Shown piece after piece: positions 44,801 through 59,800 of a DNA stretch of 64,000 bases. The DNA lies in assembly GCF_000214825.1 (NCBI RefSeq), contig NC_015581.1, positions 248,001 to 312,000 on the forward strand, given 5' to 3'. Source of the stretch: Thiomicrospira cyclica ALM1 (GTDB lineage: Bacteria; Pseudomonadota; Gammaproteobacteria; Thiomicrospirales; Thiomicrospiraceae). Each line of letters starts with the position of its first letter. Positions within the stretch are counted from its first letter, which is position 1. A program made the translations under genes and the position numbers. The notes beneath the pieces were generated by a model. That model saw nothing but the letters and a program-made list of their open reading frames with translations. It had not been told where the DNA came from and did no database searches.

Positions 44801-47800
44801 GACTTTTTCGGGTGTTATCTCAGGTACCGGTTCACTAGCAAAAGTTGGTACCGGAACCTTTACGCTGTCGGGCAGTGCCCTTCACTTCGGTTCGACGACT
44901 GTCAGCGGCGGTACATTGGCTGTGACTGGTACTGGTAGATTCCGTACTGACTACGCCGGCGCCATTGCGGTTTCGAGTAACGCTACGCTGAGTTTTGCGA
45001 GCGAGCAAGATCAAACCTTAACTGGTGTCATCAGCGGGCAAGGTACTTTAAGTAAATCCAATACGGGCACCTTGACGCTCTCCGGTAACAACACCTTTAC
45101 GGGAGACATCTCCGTTGACGCAGGTACCTTATCGGTTTCTGGTCGCCTCGGTGGTGGCACCTATGCCGGCAACATCGCCATAGCGTCTAACGCCACACTG
45201 AGTTTTGCGAGCACGCAAGCCCAAACCTTAAGTGGTGTCATCAGTGGTCAAGGTGCATTAAGCAAATCAAGCTCAGGTACCCTCACGCTGTCTGGTGCTA
45301 ATACCTACACCGGTACTATCACGATTGCGGGTGGCATTGTCGATATCACCGGCACCCTGGGCAACACGGGTACCAACACCGGTGTTTATGCTGGCAACAT
45401 CACCCTCAATACGGGTGGCACCTTAAGACTTAGCAGTGTTGGGACACAAACACTGTCTGGAAATATCACGGGTGTCGGAGCACTGACCCAAGCCGGAACG
45501 GGCACCACGATTTTGACGTCAACAGGTAACGCCTACACCGGTGCCACCACCATCAGTGGTGGTGTGCTGCAAATCGGTAATGCCAGCGCAGCCGGCAGTC
45601 TTGGTGTCACAGGCACAGTCACCAACAATGCCGTCTTACGCTTTGCGGGTAATGGAAACGTCACAGTCGCTAAAACCATCAGCGGCACAGGCACACTCGA
45701 ACAGACGGGATCAGGTAAGACAATCCTGACGGCCAACAACACCTACAGCGGTGGCACCACGATTTCTGCTGGCGCCATACAGCTTGGCGCGGGTGGCACA
45801 AGCGGCATGATTGGCCTAGGCAATATCACCAACAATGCGTCACTGATCTTTAACCGCAGCAACAACATCACTGTTGCTGAAGTGATGTCAGGCAGTGGGT
45901 CGATCACCCAGGCCGGTGGTGGAACACTAACACTATCTGGCAACAACACCTTTACAGGTGGCGTTACCCTGAATCAGAGCACCGGCGCTTTGATCGTCCG
46001 ATCCAACTCTGCATTAGGTGACTCTGCGCTCAGTAGTCTGACCATGAACACGGGGTCTACGCTGCTCCTTGCCCATGACGTCTCAATCGCCAACAACATC
46101 ACCCTGGCAGGTGCGGCAACGATTGGGTTAGCGCCGCTAGAAGTCGAGTACTTGATTGTGGGTGGCGGTGGTGGTGGTGGTGCGCGTCGCGGTGGTGGCG
46201 GTGGCGCCGGTGGATTTGTTGAGGGTTCGACAGTTCTCAATAGCCTAGGACATCAAATCGTCGTAGGCGACGGTGGCTTGGGTGCGCGCTCGACCAGTAA
46301 TGGTCCGGAGAGAGATGCGACGTCTGGGGGCTCATCCTCAGCATTTAACGATACTGCTTTTGGTGGCGGGCATGGTGCTTCTGCATTTTTATCGGGTCGT
46401 GGACGGAATCAGGCAGCTGGGGAAGGCGCATCCGGTGGTGGCGGCGCTAACGGGCCGAATAATGAAGGTGCAGACGGAAGCACTGGTTTTGGTGGCGGTG
46501 ATGCCTCAAGTGATACAGCAAACTACGGTGGCGCTGGCGGCGGTGGCGCCGGGCAGGCCGGTGACGATGCAAACGGAAATGTCGGTGGCGCTGGCGGTGA
46601 CGGCAAGACCACCCTGTTGCTGACAGCTGCCTTGGCAGATGAATTAGGTGTCGGTCAGGTCATAAATGGCGAGGTGTGGTTTGCCGGTGGTGGCGGTGGT
46701 GGTAGCCACGCTGGTACTAAGATCGCCGAGGGTGGTAAGGGCGGCGGTGCACAAGGCCAAAACAATTCGTCGGGAGTTGACTACAACAACGCCAACATAG
46801 ATGGCGCACCCAATACCGGCGGTGGTGGCGGCGGTGCTAACACCAGTTCCGGTAATGAGAAAGGTGGCGATGGCGGCTCCGGCATCGTCATCGTTCGCTA
46901 CGTCGGCTCGGTAGCCGGTGCAACAGGCGGCACCATTACTAACTTCGAAGGCAATGGCACGATCGGTGAAAATGGTGTGACCTATCAGGTTCACAGCTTC
47001 ACGGATGTCGGATCTGCTAACGCATTTAAGCTTGACCTGAAAGCAGCGTTATCCGGCAACATTTCCGGTACAGAAGACCTAACCCTAGAAGCAGACCTGG
47101 GCACGCTGACACTTTCCGGTGACAACACCTTCGGTAGTGCGTCAACCACCACGACGATTACGGGTGGCACGGTCGATATCTCCGGCACCCTGGGGCATAC
47201 AACTGATCCAATCGCAGATCCGGCAACACCGGCTATCGGCTCGTATGCAGGCTCTATCGCCAACAGTGGCACGTTAAGATTCAACACGACTGCGACGCAG
47301 ACGTTGGGTGGACCTATCACGGGTGCGGGACAGCTAACCCAAGCCGGAACGGGCACCACGATTTTGACGTCGACAGGTAACACCTTCACCGGTGCTACCA
47401 GCATCAGTGATGGCGTCCTGCAAATCGGTAATGAAGATTCAGCGGGTAGCCTTGGTGGAGCAGGCCTGGTTACCAACGATGCCGTGTTGCGTTTTGCGGG
47501 TAATGATGAGGTCACTGTCGCTAAAACCATCAGCGGCACGGGCTCGCTAGAACAGGTGGGCACGGGTAAGACCACCCTGACCGGCAACAACACCTACAGC
47601 GGTGGCACCACGATTTCTGACGGTATCCTGCAAATTGGTGCTGGCGGTGCGACCGGTCAAATTGGCACGGGTGCTATCACCAATGACACCTCGCTGATTT
47701 TTAACCGCACGGGTACCTTGACGGTTGGTGGCGCCATCAGCGGCACGGGCTCGCTAAGCCAGATCGGTAGCGGAACGCTCGTCCTGACCGGCACCAATAC

Positions 47801-50800
47801 CTACACCGGCATCACCACGATTTCAGCCGGCACCTTGTCGATTGGTGCCGACGCGGCACTTGGCGCAGCGCCGGCCACTGCAACCGCCGGTCAACTCGTG
47901 ATCAATGGTGGCACGCTCCAGGCAACCGGCACCTTTAGCCTGTCAGCCAATCGTGGCATCACATTGGGCAGCAACCACGGCTCCATTAACGTTAACTCCG
48001 GCGCTACCTTTACTGTCCTCAGTGATATCACGGGTGCAGGCAACGTGACCAAACTAGGCACGGGCACACTGACCCTGTCGGGCACCAATGACTACACGGG
48101 AAGCACTCAGATTTCAGCCGGTGAACTGCGCGCGACCAACGCCAGTGCGCTAGGCACCAATTCTTCAATCCGCATTGAAAACGTTGCTAGCGCCAAACTT
48201 ACCCTGAGCAACACCAATCTTTCGATTGGTTCGCTAGCCGGTGGTGGCACCACGGGCGGCACCATCGATTTAGGCAACAACACCCTGACCATCGGTGGCA
48301 ATAACTCCGACAGTGGTTTTGCGGGGAAAATTACCGGCACCGGTAACCTCACCAAAATCGGCACCGGCATGCTGACGCTGAGCAGCACTGTTAGCGATTA
48401 CAGTGGCACCACCACCATGTCCGGTGGTTTGATCAGTGTCTCTGGTCTAGGCACACAAACAGGTGCACTCGGCACATCCAACCTAGTATTCGATGGCGGT
48501 GGTCTGCGCTATACCGGTGCTACCGGCACTATCAGTCGTGACATTACGATTAATGACGGCAAAGAAGGCCGCATTGATGTGTTTAACCCCACGAGCACGC
48601 TAACGCTCACGGGTGAGATTTCAGCAACAGACACGGAAGTCGATGGCAAGGTCGCCGAACTGATTAAATCCGGTCTCGGTAACTTAATCCTCGACAATGA
48701 CAACAGCGCCTCCCTATTTGCCAACACCACGGTTGAAAAGGGTACGCTCACCCTGCGCTCATCCAGAGGCCTGGGTGTCAGCGCCAACAACCTAACACTT
48801 GCCGGTGGTTCAGCATTGATGCTTGGCCACGGCGTCAACATTGCCAACAACATCACACTCACCGGCAACGCCACCATCGGCCTGACCATTCAGCCGATTG
48901 ATATCGAGTATCTGATTGTGGGTGGTGGCGGTGCGGGTGGCGCATCCACCGGCGGTGGCGGTGGAGCTGGTGGTTTCTTGACCAACGTAGGCGAGTCGCT
49001 CCTCACTCTGGATGGCACGACATACAACATTGTCGTGGGTGCGGGTGGACAGGTCACCGCTGGTGCGGGTGAGAGCGGCGGCAACAGCCAAGCTTTTGGA
49101 TTTATTGCCTTCGGTGGTGGAGGTGGTGATAGCAATAGTTCTAACGGAGGTAGGGTCGGAGGAGTAGATGGTGGTTCAGGAGGTGGCGGTTGGCACGCCG
49201 GCTCTGGAGGTGAGGGCACTGAAGGTCAAGGTAATGATGGTGGGTCTAGTAATACGACTCAGCCGAATTACCCTTCAGGTGGTGGTGGTGGCGCTGGTGA
49301 GGCAGGACAGAGTCCAGCAAGCAGTACAAGTAATGGCGGTAAAGGCGGAGATGGCCTGCCAAGTTCGATCACAGGTACGCAGATTTACTACGCCGGTGGT
49401 GGTGGAGGAGGCGTTTTCGGCAGCACAGCTAACAACACCTCAACCGGGGGTGATGGGGGTCTCGGCGGTGGCGGTAAAGGCGGTGACGCCCGCAAAACTA
49501 ATTGGGGCGATGGAACAGATGGCCTTGGCGGTGGTGGCGGTGGCAGTTCTCAGAACACGGTAGGTGCTGGTAAAGGCGGCTCCGGTATCGTCGTGGTGCG
49601 CTACCAAGGCGAAACCTTCGCCACAGGCGGTACGATTACCTCATTTGTGGGTGACGGAATCATTGGTGAATTAGGTGTCACCTACACCGTCCACTCGTTC
49701 ACCCAAGTCGGCACGAGCACCTTCGCACTCGACTACTCCAACTTGGCAGCGTCGATTAGCGGCAACATCACTGGGCCTGGTGCACTAACCACCAATGCTG
49801 GTGACGGCACGCTGACCCTGTCAGGTGCCAATACCTATGGCAGCACCAATATCGCAACCGGTACTCTAAAAGTCACCGGCGCAGAAGACGCCAATCCATT
49901 AGGCACTGGCCCCATTGTCAACACCGGGCGTCTGGAAATTAATCGCACGGCTGACCTGACCATCGGTACCGCTATTTCCGGCACAGGTATGTTGGTACAG
50001 GCGGGCACGGGTACGACTACCCTCACAGCGACCAATACCTACAGCGGTACCACTCGCATTGATGCCGGTACCTTGCGCATCGGTGACGGTGGCACGACTG
50101 GAACGCTGGGCACTGGTCGTTTAAACATGGCAGAAAACGCCACGCTGGCGATCAAGCGATCGGACAACTTGACCTTTGCCCAAGTTTTAGAGGGCAAGGG
50201 CAACCTGGTACAAGAAGGCACGGGCACCTTAACACTGTCCGGCAACAACCTTTACACCGGCACCACCACCGTTAAAGACGGTACCCTGCAGTTGGGTGAC
50301 GGTAGTGCCTCGGGCATGGCTGGTCGCGGTGACATTATTCTGGATAACGGTGATGCTGATGTGGTTGGCGGCGGCAACCTCGTCATCAATCGCACCGGTT
50401 CGATTACCGTCGATCAACTCATCAGCGGTGTGGGTTCAGTTACCCTCAAAGGCGGCGGCACGCTGAACCTGCTGGCGAATAACACCTACAGCGGCGGCAC
50501 CACGGTTGAATCAGGCACGCTGGCCTTAGCCTCGCGTGCGGTGAACAATGTTCACACCACACCACTGGGCAGTGGCACCCTGACCATGGCCGATCGCACG
50601 AGTTTATTGCTCTCAAACAGCACACAGATCGCCAACAACATCGTCTTGAACGGCCTGGTCTCAATCGCCATGGGTATTCAGGTGGACTACCTGGTCGTCG
50701 GTGGCGGTGGTGGTGGCGGCGCCTGGGTCGGCGGTGGTGGTGGTGGCGGTGGCGTGCTCTCCGGCACTCAAGTGGTCGCAGGCGGTACTTTCAATGTCAC

Positions 50801-53800
50801 CGTCGGTGCCGGCGGTAAGGGAGCCATCAACGACCAAGGAATGAATGCCAATCGCATCCGCACCACATCAAGCTCGGGTGGCGCGTCATCGATATTTGGT
50901 GTGACGGCACTCGGTGGTGGTCACGGAGGGTCCTGGACCGCAGAACAAGGCGCATCGGGTGCAAGCATCGCCAGTGGCGGCGGCCAAGGCTGGCGCTATG
51001 CAGCCGCACCTGGAACCGAAGGACAAGGATTTGCTGGTGGTACCGGGCGCGGTACTAGCGCGAACGGTTACCCCACCGGTGGCGGTGGTGGTGCAGGTGG
51101 CCCTGGTGGCGATTGGACCGCCACCAAGTCTGGTGATGGTGGTGCAGGTCTTGATGTCGACTGGGCTGGTGACGCAGGTCTTGGCGCGAGCGGTTCAGGC
51201 TGGTTCGGTGGCGGCGGCGGCGGTGGTGTGCATGGGTTTGGAACTGGTGCCACTGCCGCGGCTGGTGCGGGTGGTCAAGGCGGTGGCGGTGCTGGACGCG
51301 CGGCGACCACCACCAAAGCCGACAGTGGCGTGGCTAATACCGGTGGTGGTGGTGGTGGCAGCGGCAACGCCGGCAACTCCCGCTCGGAAGGCGGTGACGG
51401 TGGTTCCGGTCTTGTCGTGGTGCGCTACGTAGGTGGCGTATCAGAGCGCGCTGCCACGGGTGGTAGCAGCGTTCGTACGGTCACCATTGGTGGCGTTGAA
51501 TATCAGTACCATGAGTTCAAAGACACCGGGACAACCACCTTCAGCATCGATTCGATGAGTGCTGCACTCACCGGAACCATCTCCGGTGAAGGCTCACTCG
51601 ATGTCAACGCCGTGGGCGGTGTGCTGACGCTCGGCAATGAAGCCAACACATACACTGGTTCAACCCGTGTATCGGCCGGTACCTTGAGCGTATCGAAACT
51701 CGCCGATGGCGGTGTGGAAAGTTCAATTGGTGCCTCGGTAGCTGATGCAGCGAACCTGCAACTGGCCGGTGGTGCGTTGCGCTACACCGGTGTGACGACG
51801 AGCTCAAACCGCAACTTCACCATGGCCGGTGGTGCCAACACCACGATTGACGTGGTGGAATCAAGTGCCACCCTGACCCTGTCGGGTACATCAGCAGGTG
51901 GTACCGGCGGCATGCTCAAAGCCGGCCCCGGTAACCTGAACCTCTCTGGCAACCACAGCTACAGCGGCGGTACCCTGGTCGATGGTGGCACGCTGACGAT
52001 TTCTGGTCAGATGACCAACACGTCGCTTGTGAACGTCTACGGCGACGGTACTTTGAACATTGCCGCTGGTGGTTCATTAACCACCGGCACGGGCGGCACC
52101 TTTGCGATTGGCACAGGCCAAGGCTCGCACGGCACAGTGAACGTCTCAGGTGATTTGAACATCGGTTCAGGTTTCGGGTCGGTATACATCGGCGGGCGCT
52201 TACACAACACCGGCGCGGCGGGTACCGGTGAGTTGAACATCAACGACGGTGGTGTGGTCAACATTGGTGAGGGTGGACGCGGGCCTGTGGCGGGCTCCAG
52301 CAGTGCGCGCGTGTGGCTCAACCCTTGGGCGACCGGTGCGGTGAACACGACCACAACCGGCGCCACCATCAACGTCAACCAGGGCGGTACGCTTGAGACC
52401 GCCCGGGTATTGAGCGAAGGCTATCAAGGTCGTGCCGAGATCAATTTCGATGGCGGTACGCTGAAGGCGCTCAGGGGTGGTGACTTGATCCACCCGGACA
52501 ATGATGACCCCCGTCTGATTGTCACCATTAATAGAGGTGGCTTAACCGTCGACACCAACGGCTTTAACACCCGTATCGCCAAACCAATGGCTGGCGTCGG
52601 CGGTTTGACCTTGGATGGCACCGGCGGCGGGGTTTTGCGGTTGAACAAAGCCAACACCTATACCGGTGGCACGGTTGTGGACAACGGCACCTTGCTGCTG
52701 CAGTTCGCGAATGCGGGTACCGGTACGATTCGAGGTGCGTTGACCGTGAATGCGGGGGGCGTGGTCGATTACAGCACCCACCACACCTTTGGTTGGTTCC
52801 CGAACGCACCGACAGGCGATTTGCGCTCGGTCACTTCATTGACCATCAACGGTGGTCGCGTCGGTGGCAGTAACTTTGCCAACCATTTCTGGGGTCGTTA
52901 TACCCAAGACGGCACAGCGTCTGGCTTCGAGCTGACCATGAACGGCGGTGAGCTAATCCTCGGTGGCACCTTTAACGAATTCTTTAACCCGACGATCAAT
53001 TTGTCGGGCAATGCGGTGATTCGCCGTGCCAACGGCAATACCTCGGCCAATCTGCATATTCGCGATGGCAGCAACATTACTATTAATGCCGCTGAAGGCA
53101 CCCATGCGGTGATTAGCGCCCAAGTTCGTGAACGCAATGGTCAGTCAGCGTTTAATTTCAATGGCCCAGGCACCCTGACCTTGTCGGGTAACAGCAACTA
53201 CTGGCGTGGTGCTTCCACCATTGCCGGCGGTCGTGTGATTGTGACCAATCACAGTGCCTTGGGTGGTCAGTACACCAACAAGACCATCAACATTCACAGC
53301 GGCGGTGTGCTCGAGGCGAACTTCGCGGGTCGTCCGAACGACCACATGAAGATCGCGCAGTTGAACTTAGGCGCCGATGGCAAAGAAGGCGGCACGCTGG
53401 CGGGCACAGGCCAAGGTCACCCCAGCTATGGTGAGTTCTATCTCGATGGCAACATTGCCGTGCGTGGTACCTCTGCTTCAGAAATCTCGGCCGACCTGCG
53501 TATTGGCCGGGGTGCCACGCGCATTATTGACGTTGCCAATGTCACCGGTGGCGCCGGCGACGACCTGGTGTTCAGTGGCCGTATTGGTCACTTTAACGGC
53601 ATCAGCTGGGGCTATTTTGATAAGCGCGGCGCAGGGATGTTGACTATCACCGGTCAGAATCAGATTGGTGGCGCGGTGGTGCGCGAAGGTATCTTGCGTC
53701 TAGACGGTGCGGCAGCCCAGCAAGGCTTTAGAGCGCGCGGTGTGAACCTGCTTGGCACTGCCGGCTTGCAAATGCATCTGGCCTCAGGCACAGCGACTGG

Positions 53801-56800
53801 CTCCTATCGTATCTTCGGTACGGGCACGGGCGGCGTAACTAAAACCGGTGCTGGCCGCATCATCCACACCGCTAACCACGGTTATACCGGTGATACCACC
53901 ATCTCCGAAGGTGCCTTCCAGCTCGGGACTGGCACGACAGTCGGCTCGCTCGGTGGCACCACGGTGACTATCGATGACGGTGCCACGCTGGCGTACTTCC
54001 GCAGCAACACCATGACCCTAAATAACACCGTGTCAGGCCCTGGCACGATTGAATTTATCGGCACGGGTCGCTTGAACCAAAGTGACTACCGCATGGGTGG
54101 CAACAGCGGTGGCTTTACCGGCAACGTGACCGTTCGCAGCGGCGCGCGCTTGGGTATTCAGAGCACGCAGGGCATCGGCAACGGTACGGTGCGCGTTGAG
54201 GCTGGTGGTGGCGTGTTTGTGAACATTGGTAATGGCACGTTGACCAATAACTTTGAAATCGCCGGCATCGGTTGGAATGAAAGCGCCGGCCGCTTGGGTG
54301 CTTTGCGTATCGTCAGCGGTTCCGTGGACGGCAACATCACCTTGATCGGCGACGCCCGGATCGGTGCCTGGACCAACCAAGGCGGCACCATTAGCGGCGT
54401 GATCTCGGGTGATTATGGGATTGAGAAGTTTGGTGCTGGCCAGATCACGTTGACCGGCTTAAACACCTACACCGGCGCCACCACCTTGCGTGGTGGCACC
54501 TTGAACGTGGGCAACCTGGCCAACGGCGGTGTGGCCAGTTCGATTGGCGCTTCAAGCAATGCAGCGGGTAACTTAGTCTTTGCCGGTGGTACCTTGGCTT
54601 ACAGCGGTGGCGATGTCACGACCGATCGCAACTTCACCTTTGCCAATGGCAGTAACAACACGATTTCTGTCACCGACGCTAACACCACATTGACCTTGAG
54701 TGGGGTATCAGCCTCATCGACTGGTGCCTTGATTAAACGCGGTGCCGGTTCCCTGGTCTTGACTGGCTCGCACAACTACACCGGCTTGACCAACGTCGCC
54801 CAAGGCACATTGCTGTTGTCCGAAGGGGGTCGCCTGACCAGTACCGGCACGGCGGGTGTCTACAACAGCCGCATCCTGATTGGTCGTGGCGCGACGCTCA
54901 AACTCGACACCACCGTCAATCAAACATTCGGCGGCGTGATCAGCGGCCAAGGCCAGCTGATTAAAGACGGCGCGAGCACCTTAACGCTGAATGCGTTGAA
55001 CACCTACACCGGCGGCACCACCGTCGATGGCGGCACCTTGATGTTGGGCCGTGGTGGTCAAGTGGGCACCATTCGTGGCACCCTGACAGTGAATTCAGGT
55101 GCCACGGTTAACTACACCACCGCCAACACATTCGGTTGGCAGCGTGGCGCCTCGGTCAATCGCTTGATCATCAATGGCGGCACCGTCGGTGGTGCAGACT
55201 TTGGCAATCACTTCTGGAACAACTTCCAGCTCGAGATGGACGGTGGCGAGCTGATTCTCGGTGGCACGCTCAACGAGTTCTATCGTCCTACGATTACGGT
55301 AACTGATGACGCTTCGATCACGCGCGCCACTGACAACACCACGGCGATGTTTGGTATGCGTGATGGCCAGCGCACTACGGTTAATGTCGACACCAATAAA
55401 ACATTGACCATCGATGCACCGCTGACCCAGCGCGGTAACGGGGCAGCCAGCCTCGATGTCAAAGGCGGCGGTTCGCTTGAGTTGACTAACTTCAACAATA
55501 AATTCAGTGGAAATACTCGTGTGCTGGAAAACAGCACCTTGGTACTTTCGGGTAACGCGCGTTTGTCTGGCCCCGGCAGTAATATTTATGGCGGCCGTAT
55601 CCAGCTAAACGCTGGCACCACGCTGAATGTCAATTCCACCGCCAAGCAAGAGTGGGATGGAGTGATCTCTGGCACGGGCGCAATCAATGTCAATGCCGGC
55701 CTCGTCGATCTTGGTGGCAACAGCACCTTCAGCGGCCAGGCCACCATTGCCGATGGTGCACGGCTGCAGATTGGCCGTGGCGGTACCACCGGTGCCATTC
55801 GCGGCAACATTCAGATTGATGAAGGCGGCTTCCTACGCTTTTTCCGTGGTGATACTTCGGCTATCGTTTTGAATAATACAATTAGTGGTACTGGTGTTTT
55901 GCAGTTTGCAGGCCAGCCAACTCGGTCTAGCAGTTCTTATACGGTCTCTAAGTCCAGTAATTTTTCCGGGAATACCGAGGTCTTAGCGGGTGCTCGGTTG
56001 TTGTTGACGCACCATGAGGGCGTTGGTAGCAACGGTATCATTAAGGTTCAAAGTGGTGCCACGCTGATGCTTGACACCGGCGCGGGCACGGTGGTGAATA
56101 ACTTGCAAATTGAGGGCACAGGCTGGCTAGAGAATATTGGCCGTGTTGGTGCCTTCCGTCTCAAGAGTGGTGGCTTTACGGGCGATATTACCTTAACGGG
56201 TAACACGCGCATTGGTGCGTTACGCGGCGAGAATGGGGTCATCAACTCGCCGATCGATGATGGCGGCAACGGGTACTGGCTGCAGAAGTGGGGTAATGGT
56301 CGTATCACCCTGACCGGTGCGAGCACCTACAGCGGCGACACCATTGTCTCGGGCGGTCAGTTGTTGTTGGCTAATCCGAATGGTCCAGCCTTGTATAATG
56401 TCGCGGGTTCACCGGGCACACTTCAAGACAACCCGGGTACCGTCATCATCCGCCACGACGAGGGTGCCGGCTGGGTCTACCCAGATGTGGCCGCTAACCT
56501 AGAGTTCGGTGAGGACAATCAGCTTGGCGCCAACGTCGACATCGTGTTTGATGCGGTGCGCGCCTACTCCTACCTGTCCCTGCGCGGCACCACGCAGGAA
56601 GTGGGCAATATCTCTACGCTGCGCAACCCGCAGTGGGCGGTGATTCAGAACTTTGAAGACACCTCGCAGGGCTCCGGCGCCAGTCACTTGATTATCAATC
56701 AGGACCAAAACCTAACCTTTAGCGGTGTGTTGCGTAACTCCTGGACACGCGGCACCAACGCTGGTGATCCATTGAAGATCACCAAGAAGGGCGAAGGTAC

Positions 56801-59800
56801 GCTGATTATTTCAGCCGGCACGCGTAATACCGGTGGTATCGATGTGCTTGAAGGCACGCTGCAAATCGGGGATGGCAACACCCGTGGCTCGCTGTTGAAC
56901 AATAACCCGGTGTATATCGGGGCGGATGGTACGCTCAGATACTATCGCACCGACCGACAAAACGTCGAGGGCATGATCCGTATCGGTCACGCCATCAGTG
57001 GTGACGGCACCCTGATATTTGCCAGTAACAACACGGCCGTAGCAGGTGCCGGTGACTACCGCTTCACTGGGCTGAATACCCTATCGGCCGATGCCACCTT
57101 CATTCTTGATGATGCCCGCTTGGTGGCCTTTAGCCAGGCGCAGTTAAGCACCGCCTTGCCGACCATCAAGGTGATTAACAACGGTCAGTTGTATTTGGGT
57201 GCCGGTGGCACCTATTCCAACCCACTGGAAATCGGTGGCCAGGGCTGGCGTCAACCCAACGGCACGCAGTGGGGTTCTCTCTTTGCCTACACCTATAGCG
57301 GTCGGGCAGCAGCGACTTATGCAGGCAACATCCTCTTGACCGGCAATGCTCGCATCAGTGCGCTGAATCACGGCAACCTAACCATCACGGGCGATATTTC
57401 GTCGGGCGAGAATGCCTATGGCCTGAACTTTACCGGTAACCGCACGGTTACCTTGAGTGGCCAAAACACCTACTTGGGTGACACCCATATCCGTGAGCAG
57501 CTGGTCATTATTGGCGCCGGTGGTGGTTTGTACCGCGATTCCGAGTTGTATAGCGCATTGCCAAGCAATCAGCAGGGTCGCATCATCCTGGGTCGCTCTG
57601 CGGGCCAAAGTGGCGTGGCACGCTTGTTGTTCAGTGAAAACAACCAGGTGGGTGAGTTTGACGCCACTACGGGTCGTGCGCTGAACCCAATCGACGTCGA
57701 GTTCCAAAGCGGCAGTAACCGCTGGAATTTCTTCACCCTAGGTGGCACCAATCAGGAAATCGGCAACATCGTCGCCGGCTCGGGTAGCAACCGCACCGTG
57801 ATTCAAAGCTGGGATGGCCCAGCCGATGCCGGCTTCACCAAATCCAATACCCCGGCCACGCTGTTGGTGAACCAGTCGATTGACACCACCTATGGCGGTC
57901 GCGTGCGCAATGTGTTTACCGGCAATGGCGTATTGGCTTTGACCCTGGACAGCACCAACAACTCGACGCTCCGATTGACGGACTCGGTGACCTATAGCGG
58001 CAATACCCATGTGATGGGTGGCACCTTGCGCTTTGATGGCACCACGCGCTCAACGCAGTATCAGATCGACAGCGGTGCGGTGCTGGACTTCCATGTGGCT
58101 AGCGGCACGCGCGATATGCCGGTGGACATGACCTTTACCGGTCAGGGCACCCTGCGCAAGAGCGGCAGTGGTCTCTTGGTTTGGGGTCAACGCGCGGCGA
58201 CCTTCGCCATGAGTGCGGGTAGTTGGATTGATATCGCCGGCGGTACGCTGGTGGCGGGCTCTTGGGGCAACGAGAACTGGGACAACAACCTCGCCAGCTT
58301 GAACATCGCCTCGGGTGCGACCTTCCGCAGTGTCGAAGCTGAAATTCGTATTGACGCCTTGACCGGTGGCGGTACCTGGGCGGCTGGCTGGCGCGGCACC
58401 TCCTTCCGCAGCTCGCCGGTGATCGGTGTGGCGGATGGCGTGGGTGCACCCAATGCTGTGTTCTCGGGCCGCATCATTGACCTGAACCCGCGTGCCGGCG
58501 ATCGCGTGCGCGACTTCATCAAGGTCGGTGAAGGCACGCAGATCTTGACCGGCAACAACACATACAGCGGTGTGACCCACGTTCAGGGCGGCACGCTGCA
58601 AATTGGCGATGGCGGTAACACCGGTACGCTGGGTGGCAGCAAAGTGGTGGTCACGGACGGCAACTTCGTCATTAACCGCAACAACAATGTCACCTTTAAT
58701 CAGGTGATCACCAGCTCGGGTGAGATCGAGCCCTTCACGCGTAATGCGGTGACGGGTCGCACAGAGCCATTCACGGGTAGTGTGGTTCAGCGCGGCACAG
58801 GCACCACCTTCTTTACCAATAATCAAAACAACTACACGGTCCAAACCGTCGCAGAAAACGGCCGCTTGAATCTGGTGACCACCAGCACCCATACCCGGGG
58901 CATTGAAGTACAAGCCGGTGCCACAGTCGAGCTCGGCGCCAACCTCACCACCTTTAGCAACACCGGTGGGATTACTTACACCGGTGCGGGTACTTTGATT
59001 CGTAGCGCCCCGCGTAACGCCAACCGCACCCTGGTGGGCAATGCCGGTGGCACCATCGACATGGCTCAGGGTGGCCGCATCATCATCACCGGCGGTGAGA
59101 CCCGTTTGGTCAACAGCGCCAAGACCGACTGGACCACTAACCAAGCGTCCTTGACGGTGTCCGGTGGCGCGACCTTGAACCTGTGGGACAGCGGCATTGC
59201 GCCAACCGCCGATCAAGCCAACACCAACGTACGCATTGACGCTTTGGATGGCTCGGGCCAGATTGTTCGCACGACGCTCGGTGGTAGCACTGCAAGCCCC
59301 AACGGCAGCTTGATCTTCGGTGTGGGCAACACCAACGGCCACTTCAGCGGCAATATCAGCGATGCGGGTGCCAACGTGGGCAGAATCAGCCTGGTCAAAG
59401 ACGGCACAGGCACGCAGATTCTGTCGGGCAGTGGTAACTACCGCGGCACGACCACGATTAATGCCGGCACCCTGCAAATCGGTAACGCCGGCAGCACGGG
59501 CACGATCGGGACAGGCAACATCACCAACGACGCCAACCTGGTGATCAACCGCGCCAACAACGCAAGCAACTTAGTGATCGCTGGCCAAGTCTCTGGCTCG
59601 GGTACCTTGACCGTGGTGCGCTCAGGTGGTGTGCTGTTTGAGGAGGCCGTCACACAAGACAGCGTCGTGTTGCAAGACAGCGGCAACGGCCGCACGATTG
59701 ATTTCTGGCAGGACACTAACCTCGGTGGCTTGACGGTATTGGCCGGCACGGGCAACTACAACGTCAGCTTCATCGGTTCGGACAACACCATTGGGGGTGC

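Noticed and set aside
43659-51360. GGT/GGC runs as simple-sequence microsatellites causing phase variation
   Set aside because: The repeats are in multiples of three within a maintained frame and are mixed GGT/GGC, so slippage would not switch the gene off. They are better explained as Gly-rich domains.
58050-59477. A 475-codon open frame on the minus strand inside tpsA
   Set aside because: It is antisense to the continuous tpsA frame. Its composition mirrors the repeats, and many similar shorter minus-strand frames occur throughout tpsA because of its codon bias. No family motif or ribosome site was seen.
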